From Oscillospiraceae bacterium (GTDB lineage: Bacteria; Bacillota; Clostridia; Oscillospirales; CAG-272), in the NCBI GenBank assembly GCA_015064185.1, contig SVSS01000002.1, positions 1-64,000 of the forward strand: a stretch of DNA of 64,000 bases, read 5' to 3'. The stretch's first letter is position 1; every line of letters begins with the position of its first letter. Shown in pieces: positions 24,653-32,199 of the stretch. Made by a program: the position numbers and the translations under genes. The notes beneath the pieces are model-generated. The model was not told the origin of the DNA. It made no database searches and saw only the letters and a list, made by a program, of their open reading frames with translations.

Positions 24653-24717
24653 AGTATACCACAAGACGCGCCGGATTGCAACTTGCCGTTGACTTTTCTA
24701 CCTGTGCGTGCTATCAT
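24653..24717. promoter_or_regulatory. Divergent promoters for the nuclease and EamA genes
   Basis: Minus strand: TTGCAA (24,681-24,676), 17 bases, TATACT (24,658-24,653). Plus strand: TTGACT (24,689-24,694), 17 bases, TATCAT (24,712-24,717). The two -35 boxes are eight bases apart, back to back. Confidence 0.7.
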
Positions 24718-24747
24718 ATATTTATATTTTGAAAGGGAAGTTGCTTT

Positions 24748-25608
24748 ATGAATGTACACAAGCACCGCCTTGCCTTGATCGGCGCGATGACGATCTTTGG
24801 CACGATCGGTATCTTTCGCCGTTATATTCCGCTGCCGTCGGGCGCGGTCGCGTTTATTCGCTCTCTGATGGGTGCACTGCTTTTGCTCATTTTTTTGCTT
24901 TCCAAACGGCAAAAATTAAACATCCTCGCCATTCGCCGAAATCTTGTGTCCTTGCTTTTGTCAGGGGTGTGCCTTGGCTTTAACTGGGTGTTGCTTTTTG
25001 AGGCGTACAAATATACCTCTGTGGCGGTTGCTACGCTCTCCTACTATATGGCACCGATCCTACTGATCCTCGCCGCCCCCTTGCTTTTGGGCGAGCGCCT
25101 CACGGTAAAAAAGGGAATATGCGCCGCGGTGGCACTGTTTGGCATGGTGCTTGTTTCCGGTGTGCTTGAGGCGGGCGTGAAGAACGCTGCCGAGCTGCGC
25201 GGCATTTTCATGGGGCTTCTTGCAGCCGTGCTTTACGCCGGGATCATTCTGCTCAATAAAAAAATGCAGGAAATTGATGCAATCGATAAAACTGTGGTAC
25301 AGTTTGCAGTTTCAGCGCTGGTGCTGCTTCCATACGTTTTGCTTGCCGAGGAGGTCTCCTTGGCTGTCCTCACACCCCTGTCGGCACTTCTGCTGCTCGT
25401 GGTGTGCGTTTTACACACGGGGCTTGCGTATCTTATGTATTTTGGCGCTGTCGGCAAGCTGAAGGCGAGTACCGTAGCGCTCTTTAGCTACATCGACCCC
25501 GTTTTGGCGGTGCTTCTTTCCGCGCTTTTATTAAAAGAGCCAATGACCATTCTTTGCGGCATCGGTGCTGTGCTGGTGCTGGGCGCAGCATACGTGAGCG
25601 AAAAATAA
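24748..25608 (+). CDS. EamA/DMT-family transporter
   Basis: 286 residues with ten predicted transmembrane helices in two repeated halves, the EamA (DMT) layout. ALIGAMTIFGTIGIFRRYI starts the first half and GIFMGLLAAVLYAGIILLNK the second; YMAPILLILAAPLLLGERLT and YIDPVLAVLLSALLLKEPMT are the paired helix-9-type motifs. Members export amino acids, metabolites or drugs; the substrate cannot be deduced here. AAAGGGAAG precedes the ATG. The next gene (sigma factor) starts 24 bases later. Confidence 0.88.
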   Translation: MNVHKHRLALIGAMTIFGTIGIFRRYIPLPSGAVAFIRSLMGALLLLIFLLSKRQKLNILAIRRNLVSLLLSGVCLGFNWVLLFEAYKYTSVAVATLSYYMAPILLILAAPLLLGERLTVKKGICAAVALFGMVLVSGVLEAGVKNAAELRGIFMGLLAAVLYAGIILLNKKMQEIDAIDKTVVQFAVSALVLLPYVLLAEEVSLAVLTPLSALLLLVVCVLHTGLAYLMYFGAVGKLKASTVALFSYIDPVLAVLLSALLLKEPMTILCGIGAVLVLGAAYVSEK

Positions 25609-25632
25609 TACAAAGTAAATGGGAGCGAAAAA

Positions 25633-26190
25633 GTGGATGATAATAAGATCATAGAGCTTCTTTTTGCGCGCTCCGAAAAGGCGCTGACTGAAGTTTCCCG
25701 CAAATACGGTAAGCTTTGCTTGCACGTAGCAACCAATATTCTTGGCAATCATGCAGATGCCGAGGAATGTGTAAATGATGCATATCTCGCGCTTTGGCAA
25801 GCCATACCGCCCCAAAGACCGCGATCCTTATTGGCATTTCTTTTGCGGATCGTTAAAAATATTTGTATCAATCGCTACGAATATAATACGGCAAGTAAAA
25901 GAAATTCAAATTATACTATGTGCTTAGATGAAATGGCATATTTTCTCCAAGCCGACACATCAGTTGAACAGGAAGTGGAGGCAAGACTTATCACCACTTA
26001 CATAGAGCAATTTTTAGATACCCTCAGCAGCAGGGATCGCATATTGTTTGTGCGCCGTTATTGGTATTTTGATGCCTTTGATCAGCTTGCCGCACGCACG
26101 GGTATGCGCGAGGGAACTATTCGCGTGCGTCTTTCTCGCATGCGCGAAAAATTGCGGAAATATCTCGAGGAAAGGGGTGTGAAGCTATGA
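25633..26190 (+). CDS. ECF-type RNA polymerase sigma factor
   Basis: 185 residues from a GTG start at 25,633 with GGGAGCG before it. Region 2 (NILGNHADAEECVNDAYLAL, then AFLLRIVKNICINRY) and region 4 (TLSSRDRILFVRRYWYFDAF, then GMREGTIRVRLSRMREKLRK) are both present and in order. It overlaps the following anti-sigma-like gene by 4 bases (ATGA). The pair should respond to an extracellular or membrane signal. Its regulon is unknown; no clear autoregulated promoter was identified upstream. Confidence 0.9.
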   Translation: MDDNKIIELLFARSEKALTEVSRKYGKLCLHVATNILGNHADAEECVNDAYLALWQAIPPQRPRSLLAFLLRIVKNICINRYEYNTASKRNSNYTMCLDEMAYFLQADTSVEQEVEARLITTYIEQFLDTLSSRDRILFVRRYWYFDAFDQLAARTGMREGTIRVRLSRMREKLRKYLEERGVKL

Positions 26191-26660
26191 GTGCCAAAAG
26201 AATGCTTGATGCAATGCACGATATTGATGATGCATATATTTTAGAAGCTAACAATATAAAGTCTAAAAACCCATCTCGCCTATGGGGGCGTGTGGCGGCT
26301 ATCGCAGCGTGTCTGTTGCTGATGTGCTCTGTCGCTCTCTTGCTTTTGCGCCCTGATCCACCTGTAACAGACAGCGGCGACGGCGCCACAACGGGCGGTA
26401 CCGGCACAAGTCAGGTTTCCTTTTATTGTAATGGCACATTATATGTAAGAGATACAAGCAAAGCACCGATATATGATCTGCCTGCCGCATATCATTATCA
26501 AGGCAATGCAATCCTAACGGACGGAGCAATCGATACAGAGCTTGAGGCAAGTGAGGCAGGAAAAATTTATATTTGTAGTGACGGCACTGCCTATTTTGAA
26601 TGCACCTCGCGCGCACCTGTAAATGGAAAATACGTTTTATTACCCTGCATTCCCGACTAA
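26187..26660 (+). CDS. Membrane anti-sigma-factor-like protein
   Basis: 157 residues, coupled to the sigma gene by an ATGA overlap. The cytoplasmic start AMHDIDDAYILEA is the short sigma-binding motif typical of Firmicutes anti-sigma factors. A single transmembrane helix lies at about 34-54 and a ~100-residue extracytoplasmic domain follows. That sensor domain is short and unrecognised; it has five cysteines that could be redox-active or disulphide-bonded. It likely holds the sigma factor at the membrane until a signal is sensed. Confidence 0.75.
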   Translation: MSAKRMLDAMHDIDDAYILEANNIKSKNPSRLWGRVAAIAACLLLMCSVALLLLRPDPPVTDSGDGATTGGTGTSQVSFYCNGTLYVRDTSKAPIYDLPAAYHYQGNAILTDGAIDTELEASEAGKIYICSDGTAYFECTSRAPVNGKYVLLPCIPD

Positions 26661-26849
26661 AAAAGGGGCTGTCTCAAATTTTCAATTTGAGACAGCCCCT
26701 TCGCGTCAAAAAGGCGACGGTAGGCTTTTTGACGCCGGGAATTTGTGTTTTTTACCCGCCGGCGGGTGAAAATGGCGGCGTTTAGCCGCCAAACAAAAAC
26801 CATAGGGGCTTGTCGACCAAATGCAAAGCATTTGAGACAGCCCCTTTTT
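26661..26849. repeat. Nested-hairpin intergenic repeat element
   Basis: A 189-bp block bounded by AAAAGGGGCTGTCTCAAA on the left and TTTGAGACAGCCCCTTTTT on the right (inverted ends). Inside are a complete GGGGCTGTCTCAAA hairpin (26,665-26,699), GTCAAAAAG...CTTTTTGAC (26,705-26,733), the perfect palindrome ACCCGCCGGCGGGT, GGCGGC-GTTTA-GCCGCC, and a final imperfect GGGGCTTGTC...GACAGCCCC hairpin. It has no coding capacity. It resembles a MITE- or REP-like element and would also terminate the sigma operon. Confidence 0.65.
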
Positions 26850-26898
26850 GTAACATCTTAGATAAAAAACTGACTGTATAAGTAAAGGAGGTGCTGTT

Positions 26899-27357
26899 AT
26901 GAAACGCAAAAAAATTGTCTGTTTATTGCTTGTAGGTGTGCTGGTGTTGGGGCTTGTGGGCACTTTTATGTGGCGCAGGTTGTGTCCCTTAGCTTATGCC
27001 GATCTTGAGGGCTGTCGGGTCGGTGTCTATGACAGGGAGGGCAGAGAGATCATTACCTATCTTAGCGATGAAAACAGAGATGAACTTTTGCTCATGCTCG
27101 ATTTGGCAGAGCTTGATACCTTTGGTACGGCAAGATATCCATTTGTTTCGGGGGCACAGCTCATCACACGGTACCGTGTTGAGCTTGCCAATAACAAAAC
27201 AATTGACATCGGGTTTTCGGGCGACTATCTTATCATAAACGGTCTTGGATACGAAGGAAAGGGTTATCTGATCGAATCCATGCATCGTTTTTGGGAGCAA
27301 GCATATAAGGAATATTATTTTGCCGATGCAGTGGTAGGTAACATTTGCGACGGCTAA
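26899..27357 (+). CDS. Small membrane-anchored protein of unknown function
   Basis: 152 residues. A basic start followed by one hydrophobic helix (about 6-24) gives a signal anchor, leaving an extracytoplasmic domain of ~125 residues (GCRVGVYDREGREI, GFSGDYLIINGLGY, MHRFWEQAYKEYYFAD). No lipobox and no known domain. AAAGGAGG precedes the ATG. It follows the sigma/anti-sigma pair across the repeat element, so it could belong to that regulon, but that is a guess. Confidence 0.6.
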   Translation: MKRKKIVCLLLVGVLVLGLVGTFMWRRLCPLAYADLEGCRVGVYDREGREIITYLSDENRDELLLMLDLAELDTFGTARYPFVSGAQLITRYRVELANNKTIDIGFSGDYLIINGLGYEGKGYLIESMHRFWEQAYKEYYFADAVVGNICDG

Positions 27358-27364
27358 AGGCTAA

Positions 27365-27395
27365 CAAAGGGACAGATTTTTGATCTGTCCCTTTG
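27365..27395 (+). terminator. Terminator-like hairpin
   Basis: CAAAGGGACAGAT and ATCTGTCCCTTTG pair perfectly around a T-rich loop. The T-tract after it is weak. Confidence 0.6.
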
Positions 27396-27495
27396 TGGTT
27401 ATGATCTGTTTTTACAAACTCTGCTCAAAAAAACAGTATAGCCCGACATCAAGATTGTAAAAAATACAAAAATTGATAAAAATCAAGAAATCCTC

Positions 27496-27524
27496 TTGAA
27501 AAATAAGGATTCATGTAGTATAAT
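27496..27524 (+). promoter_or_regulatory. guaB: Promoter of guaB
   Basis: TTGAAA, a 17-base spacer, TATAAT; 55 bases before the guaB ATG. No purine or ppGpp riboswitch was recognised in the leader. Confidence 0.8.
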
Positions 27525-27579
27525 AATAAAAATAAAATACTGCAAACACAGTGTAAGTAACATAAAGGAGAATAAAGCC

Positions 27580-29082
27580 ATGGCATTCTTTTATGAAGAA
27601 CCTTCCCATACCTTTAACGAATATCTGCTTGTACCCGGGTACTCGTCTGCGGAATGTATCCCCGCTAACGTTTCTTTAAAAACGCCGCTTGTTCGTTATA
27701 AAGCTGGTGAGGAGCCGGCAATCTCCATGAATATTCCGCTTGTTTCTGCAATTATGCAGTCTGTTTCGGGTGATCGCCTTGCTGTTGCACTCGCACAGGA
27801 GGGTGGCGTATCCTTTATTTACGGCTCTCAGTCGATCGAGGATGAGGCAGCCATGGTTGCTAAGGTAAAGGGCTTTAAGGCGGGATTTGTGCGCAGCGAT
27901 TCTAACCTGCGCCCCGATCAAACACTTGCCGATGTTTTGGCACTGAAAGAGGAAAACGGTCACTCTACCGTAGCCATCACCGCAGACGGCACCCCCAACG
28001 GCAAGCTGCTTGGCATTGTTACGGGCAGAGATTACCGTGTGAGCCGCATGGACCCGGAAGAAAAGATCTCCACCTTCATGACGCCTCTTGAAAAGCTGAT
28101 CACCGCTCCCGAGGGCACCACGCTTAAGGAAGCAAACGATATTATTTGGGATAACAAGCTCAATTCCTTGCCCATCGTATCTAAGGAAGGCAATCTGTGC
28201 TATTTCGTATTCCGCAAGGATTATGATCAGCACAAGAAAAACCCCATGGAGCTGCTTGATAGCCAAAAGCGCTATATCGTTGGTGCAGGCATCAATACGC
28301 GCGACTATGCTGAGCGTGTACCCGCACTGGTTGAGGCAGGCGTTGACGTAGTATGTATCGACTCCTCGGAGGGGTATTCCGAGTGGCAGAAGCGCACCAT
28401 TGAGTGGGTTCGCGAGAAGTACGGCGACAGCGTAAAGATCGGTGCCGGAAATGTAGTAGACGGTGAGGGCTTCCGCTTCCTTGCCGATTGCGGTGCAGAC
28501 TTTATCAAGGTTGGCATCGGCGGCGGTTCTATTTGCATCACGCGTGAAACCAAGGGCATTGGCCGCGGTCAGGCAACGGCTCTGATTGATGTGTGCCGCG
28601 CCCGTGATGAATATTTCAAGGAAACAGGCATTTATGTTCCTGTTTGCTCTGACGGCGGTATCGTACATGACCATCACATGACCTTGGCACTTGCTATGGG
28701 CGCTGATTTCATTATGCTCGGTCGTTACTTTGCACGCTTTGATGAGAGCCCCACGGCAAAGGTAAATGTTAACGGAACTCTGATGAAGGAGTATTGGGGT
28801 GAGGGCAGCAACCGCGCGCGCAATTGGCAGCGTTATGACCTTGGCGGAAACAAAAAGCTTTCCTTTGAGGAGGGTGTTGACTCTTACGTACCCTATGCAG
28901 GCAAGCTTTCGGATAACGTGGGCGTAAGCCTTGCTAAGGTGCGCTCCACCATGTGCAACTGCGGCGCGCTTTCTATTCCCGAGCTGCAGCAAAAGGCTAA
29001 GCTTACCTTGGTATCTGCTGTTAGTATCGTAGAGGGTGGCGCACACGATGTACTGCTGAAGTCCACCAACAAGCAGGTTTAA
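27580..29082 (+). CDS. guaB: IMP dehydrogenase of the Tritrichomonas-like subfamily
   Basis: 500 residues from the ATG at 27,580 (AAAGGAG before it). It oxidises IMP to XMP with NAD+, the first step to GMP. The TIM-barrel is interrupted by a CBS pair (about 105-220). [10 protein letters not shown] places the catalytic cysteine at Cys319; SDGGIV and the flap NWQRYDLGG place the Arg-Tyr dyad at 418-419. These are the residue numbers known for the Tritrichomonas foetus enzyme, and long stretches match it as I recall that sequence ([43 protein letters not shown]). It differs from the usual bacterial GuaB type. Single gene with its own promoter. Confidence 0.93.
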   Translation: MAFFYEEPSHTFNEYLLVPGYSSAECIPANVSLKTPLVRYKAGEEPAISMNIPLVSAIMQSVSGDRLAVALAQEGGVSFIYGSQSIEDEAAMVAKVKGFKAGFVRSDSNLRPDQTLADVLALKEENGHSTVAITADGTPNGKLLGIVTGRDYRVSRMDPEEKISTFMTPLEKLITAPEGTTLKEANDIIWDNKLNSLPIVSKEGNLCYFVFRKDYDQHKKNPMELLDSQKRYIVGAGINTRDYAERVPALVEAGVDVVCIDSSEGYSEWQKRTIEWVREKYGDSVKIGAGNVVDGEGFRFLADCGADFIKVGIGGGSICITRETKGIGRGQATALIDVCRARDEYFKETGIYVPVCSDGGIVHDHHMTLALAMGADFIMLGRYFARFDESPTAKVNVNGTLMKEYWGEGSNRARNWQRYDLGGNKKLSFEEGVDSYVPYAGKLSDNVGVSLAKVRSTMCNCGALSIPELQQKAKLTLVSAVSIVEGGAHDVLLKSTNKQV

Positions 29083-29111
29083 TACTGTTTTGACAGAACA
29101 AACATAATCAA

Positions 29112-29148
29112 CAACCGCCCCCTGTTGCATTGCAGCAGGGGGCGGTTG
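29112..29148. terminator. Terminator between guaB and the convergent lipoprotein gene
   Basis: CAACCGCCCCCTG and CAGGGGGCGGTTG form a 13-bp GC-rich stem, followed by TTTGT. Confidence 0.75.
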
Positions 29149-29175
29149 TTTGTAATTTAAAAAGTCTGCCAAGGC

Positions 29176-30369
29176 TTATTTTAATCTGTAGATGTCTTTT
29201 TCTGCAATCAGAACGGTGGGCTTAACGGTAATACCGCTAAGCTTTTGATCTACCTTGGCTTGGCTTATCACGTCGCAGTTTTGGGAAAGGGAAGGCGGTT
29301 CTACACCAAACAGGCTTTTGTAGATCATTTTAGCCCCCACGTAGCCCGCCAGTGCGGTGCTGTGGTCATATGCGTCATTTTTACATAGATCGCTTTTTTT
29401 AACGCCGGCTTCGATCAGTGCTTCAAGCTCACCTCGCCAATTCAATATTACAATGTCGGGATACTGCTCACGAGCCTGATTGATTTGCGCCGCGCGCTCG
29501 TTGTGGGCGGGGAAAAGTACCAGTCTTGTGCCTGACCTTTGACAGATATCATATATAGTCTGCAAGGCTTCTACGTCGCTATTATTGTAAAGCCCGCACA
29601 TGAAGACCATGTCGTAGGCACCGTTTTTAATTTCGTTGACGGCTTCTATATGGCTGTCGCTTTCACCCGAAGCATATTTTGATATGGTGGCGTAGCCGAT
29701 GCTTGTAACCGTTATGTCATAGTTGCGATTTCCTTCGGACATCATATCCTCTAAAATAATACCGATACCCGAATATCTATTATAAACAAAGCTGTTGCCA
29801 AGAATAGCAATGGATTTTGCTTCATTTCCTCCGCCAAGCGAAAGGGAGGGAGGCTTGCGGTAGTCTTTGACAGGCACAGGCGTTGGCTCGGAAAACCATT
29901 CAAAGGCATTTTTGTCCATGGTGCTTTCAGCAATTTCTAAGGTGATGGCGCAGTCGTTACCCGCATCATCCTTGTAGGAGTAGCAAATGCGATACCAAGC
30001 GGCCTTTTCTTTGTTTTTTTTCACAACCCCGATATAGGTTTTAATGAGTACGTCATTGTAGGTTTCGCTTTTGGCTTCTGACATGCTTTCGGCATCTTGG
30101 GTTGCTTCGCTAAGCATGAGTGTGCCAACGGTGGCATCGCCTTCTTTGATGGTATAATGACCGTCCTCTTTGTCAAAGCTCCATTCCAGCGGTACACGCA
30201 CACGCAGTGCTGTGTTGCTGTCGTCAGCAGTAAAGTAAGCATACGTGGCGCCCGTGCTCTTTCTTGTGTTTGGCAGGTCATCAGGGGCGGTAGGTATAAT
30301 TTTTTTGCAGGATACGAGCGGGAAAAGCAGAAGAATAGACAATAATAAAGAGAGAATGCGTTTTGTCAT
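29176..30369 (-). CDS. Lipoprotein with SGNH-hydrolase-like domain
   Basis: 397 residues. The signal peptide ends in the lipobox PLVSC (Cys21). Residues 40-165 form a beta-rich domain of unknown type. From about 190 there is an SGNH/GDSL-like pattern: IAILGNSFVYN carries the serine in a GNS block, FMCGLYNNSD a later block, and AYDHSTALAGYVGAKMIY fits the block V Asp-x-x-His region with Asp-His. It is probably an extracellular esterase or a carbohydrate-modifying hydrolase, but the triad assignment is tentative. Monocistronic. Confidence 0.62.
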   Translation of the reverse strand: MTKRILSLLLSILLLFPLVSCKKIIPTAPDDLPNTRKSTGATYAYFTADDSNTALRVRVPLEWSFDKEDGHYTIKEGDATVGTLMLSEATQDAESMSEAKSETYNDVLIKTYIGVVKKNKEKAAWYRICYSYKDDAGNDCAITLEIAESTMDKNAFEWFSEPTPVPVKDYRKPPSLSLGGGNEAKSIAILGNSFVYNRYSGIGIILEDMMSEGNRNYDITVTSIGYATISKYASGESDSHIEAVNEIKNGAYDMVFMCGLYNNSDVEALQTIYDICQRSGTRLVLFPAHNERAAQINQAREQYPDIVILNWRGELEALIEAGVKKSDLCKNDAYDHSTALAGYVGAKMIYKSLFGVEPPSLSQNCDVISQAKVDQKLSGITVKPTVLIAEKDIYRLK

Positions 30370-30541
30370 GATAAACTCCGTTCTGTGTGTGGGAGATTTT
30401 AATAGAATTGTTCAAAATGAAATGAAAAGCACACTATGTTCAATGTGATGTTATTTTAACATATTTTTCGTAGAATAACAAGAGGGAAGGCTGCTTTTTT
30501 CAGACCTCGGTGAAAAATTGCAAAAATCGCGGAAGGGGGTA

Positions 30542-30570
30542 TTGACAAGAATTATTTCTTTTGTTATAAT
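30542..30570 (+). promoter_or_regulatory. Consensus promoter of the tRNA-Ala gene
   Basis: TTGACA, a 17-base spacer and TATAAT, both boxes perfect, ending 14 bases before the tRNA. Confidence 0.9.
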
Positions 30571-30584
30571 AACAACGTTAATAA

Positions 30585-30660
30585 GGGGCATTAGCGCAGT
30601 TGGGAGCGCACAACACTGGCAGTGTTGGGGTCAGGGGTTCGAATCCCCTATGCTCCACCA
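30585..30660 (+). tRNA. tRNA-Ala (anticodon GGC)
   Basis: 76 bases folding as a cloverleaf: acceptor GGGGCAT with ATGCTCC, D-arm region TAGCGCAGTTGGGAGCGCA, anticodon stem CAACA/TGTTG with loop CTGGCAG (anticodon GGC), T-arm AGGGG-TTCGAAT-CCCCT, and encoded ACCA end. Decodes GCC and GCU. A strong promoter lies directly upstream; its terminator is part of a long mirror repeat of its own 3' end. Confidence 0.95.
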
Positions 30661-30716
30661 ATAGACAAAAAACCGCCTGAAAGGGCGGTTTTTTGTCTAT
30701 TGGTGGAGCATAGGGG
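30645..30716. repeat. Perfect 33-bp inverted repeat of the tRNA-Ala 3' end around its terminator
   Basis: Bases 30,645-30,677 (CCCCTATGCTCCACCA plus the following 17 bases) are exactly repeated in reverse complement at 30,684-30,716, with a six-base TGAAAG centre. The inner part, AAAAAACCGCC...GGCGGTTTTTT, is the tRNA terminator, but the symmetry extends outward through the CCA end and acceptor strand. A normal terminator does not need that. Confidence 0.92.
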
Positions 30717-30851
30717 TCACTCGACCCCTGTGGAAGATTCCGTTTGAAGCGGAAAGCTTGGCAGTTCTATGGCGAATCTTCAAGCAGCCGCGCAAAGCGC
30801 GCCTGCGGGGTTCGAATCCCCGAGATAGAACGAGCCACCCATAAGGGCGGC
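30712..30851 (+). other. Structured tRNA-like element ending in a terminator
   Basis: Successive hairpins: AGGGG-TCACTCGA-CCCCT (a degenerate inverted T-arm), GAAGATTC/GAATCTTC (30,733-30,740 / 30,774-30,781) enclosing TTCCG-TTTGAAG-CGGAA, CAGCCGCGC-AAA-GCGCGCCTG, and CGGGG-TTCGAAT-CCCCG, a perfect plus-strand T-arm. GTTCTAT (30,764) can pair with ATAGAAC (30,825). It closes with GCCACCC-ATAA-GGGCGGC and TTTTTT, a plus-strand terminator. There is no usable anticodon arm. It may be an untranslated RNA or a tRNA-derived mobile relic. No open frame of note. Confidence 0.5.
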
Positions 30852-30858
30852 TTTTTTA

Positions 30859-31503
30859 TTATTTTTCTTCATACCAGCCCTTGGCGCGATTAAGGGCTCT
30901 GTGCCACCCACAAAGCAGCTCTTGGCGCTTAGCGGCGCTCATTTCGGGTGTGTAGCGCGTTTTGGGTGAGAAGAGATGCTTCACATCCTCTAATTTTGCA
31001 TAGCCTACACCTATCGCCGCGGCAAAAGCGGTGCCAAGTGCGGTCGCCTCGGTACAGGAGGGAAGCTCAAGCGGTAAATTTAGGATGTCGGCTTGAAATT
31101 GCATAATAGCTATCGGGGTAAGAGCTGTTCTTGCGCGAAACTGATCGCCATACTGCGCATTAAGCTCCTCAGCGCGCGCGGCAGTGCGCCTATCCTGCCA
31201 AACAATGGCGGGATAGACAGGCTTTCCCGTTTCGGCATCCCATAGGGCAACGCTTTCACCCTCGTGATCGATACCAATGGCAAGGATATCTGCAGGCGAG
31301 GCATTGGCTATCGCCATTGCCTCGGTCACTGCGGCACAGACGGCGTTATAAATATCCGTTGGATCATGCTCGACCCAGCCTGCTTTTGGGTAGGATTGCT
31401 TTATTTCGCAATAACCGCGCGCAACGGGCGCAAAGCTGCGGTCAAACAGAATGGCGGTTGCACCCGTTGTGCCTTGATCGATCCCTAAAAAATATTTGCT
31501 AAT
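30859..31503 (-). pseudogene. Internally deleted FGGY (glycerol-kinase-like) carbohydrate kinase
   Basis: The frame begins KYFLGIDQGTTGATAILFD, the FGGY ATP-binding start, and runs to IGIDHEGESVALWD and VWQDRRTAARAEEL. After RARTALTP it jumps to AIMQFQADILNLPLEL and TEATALGTAFAAAIGVGY, which is the C-terminal end of glycerol kinases. About 280-290 residues, including the catalytic middle, are missing without a frameshift, leaving 214 residues against the usual ~500. Where the family has its start methionine the codon is ATT (31,503-31,501), so initiation is weak or lost. It lies 3 bases after the HAD gene stop. Confidence 0.82.
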
Positions 31504-31506
31504 GCC

Positions 31507-32199
31507 TTAAGCCTTGCCGTTTAAGCGCGCAAGGAGCGCAGGCAATTCGCCAAGCGCCTCGATCGTGTGATCGGGCTGCGTGCGATCAGAGGGGAAGGGC
31601 TTTACGTAAGGGATCCACACAGCAGTAAGCCCCGCCAGCTTGGAGCCTTCTACGTCGTTTATGGGATGGTCGCCCACGTACATTGCCTCAGCGGGTGTGA
31701 TGCCCATTTCGCGGCAGATCGTATGATATGCCGAGGCATGCGGCTTGCCCTTGGGCAGCGTGCCGCAAATGATAATTTTATCAAAATAGGGTGCAAGGGG
31801 CGTGTTGTTCAGCTTGTCGTTTTGGCTTTTTTCGCCGCCGTTTGTCAGCATGCCAATCAGATACCCTTGCTCACGCAGCGTTTTGAGCGTTTGGAGCGTG
31901 TCCTTCCAGAGCGTAATGGTGCGTGGCTGGTGGGTTCTGATCACCTTCATGTATTCCTCGTATGTAGGTATCTTCTTAAATACGCCCTTTGCTACCTTTT
32001 CCTTATATACATCGGGCCAGCCAAGGGGATACGCGCCGTCCTTGTCGGCTTGCTTCATGCGTGCAAGCAGCTCCTCATCAGACAGTTCATCATTGATAAA
32101 TTCAGCCATGTCCGCTTTAAAGGGAGCAAACATTTTGGCGTAGCTTGCATCTCTGTCGTATAGGGTATGGTCAAAATCAAAAATTACGGCTTTAATCAT
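31507..32199 (-). CDS. HAD-superfamily phosphatase
   Basis: 230 residues from the ATG at 32,199, which follows AAGGAG and overlaps the upstream recombinase end by 8 bases. Motif I is DFDHTLYD (nucleophile Asp), motif II MLTNGG, motif III lysine in KGKPHASAY, motif IV YVGDHPINDVEGSKLAG. A helical cap separates I and II. It dephosphorylates a small metabolite; specificity is unknown. Co-transcribed with the Xer-like gene and followed by the kinase remnant. Confidence 0.88.
   Translation of the reverse strand: MIKAVIFDFDHTLYDRDASYAKMFAPFKADMAEFINDELSDEELLARMKQADKDGAYPLGWPDVYKEKVAKGVFKKIPTYEEYMKVIRTHQPRTITLWKDTLQTLKTLREQGYLIGMLTNGGEKSQNDKLNNTPLAPYFDKIIICGTLPKGKPHASAYHTICREMGITPAEAMYVGDHPINDVEGSKLAGLTAVWIPYVKPFPSDRTQPDHTIEALGELPALLARLNGKA

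Noticed and set aside
27676-29172. 498-residue open frame antisense to guaB
   Set aside because: Opposite a fully supported IMP dehydrogenase; low-complexity composition and no start signals.
30712-30851. Selenocysteine or serine tRNA, because of TTTGAAG / CTTCAAA loops
   Set aside because: No acceptor and D-arm combination fits on either strand, and the loop belongs to a longer hairpin; a functional tRNA is not supported.
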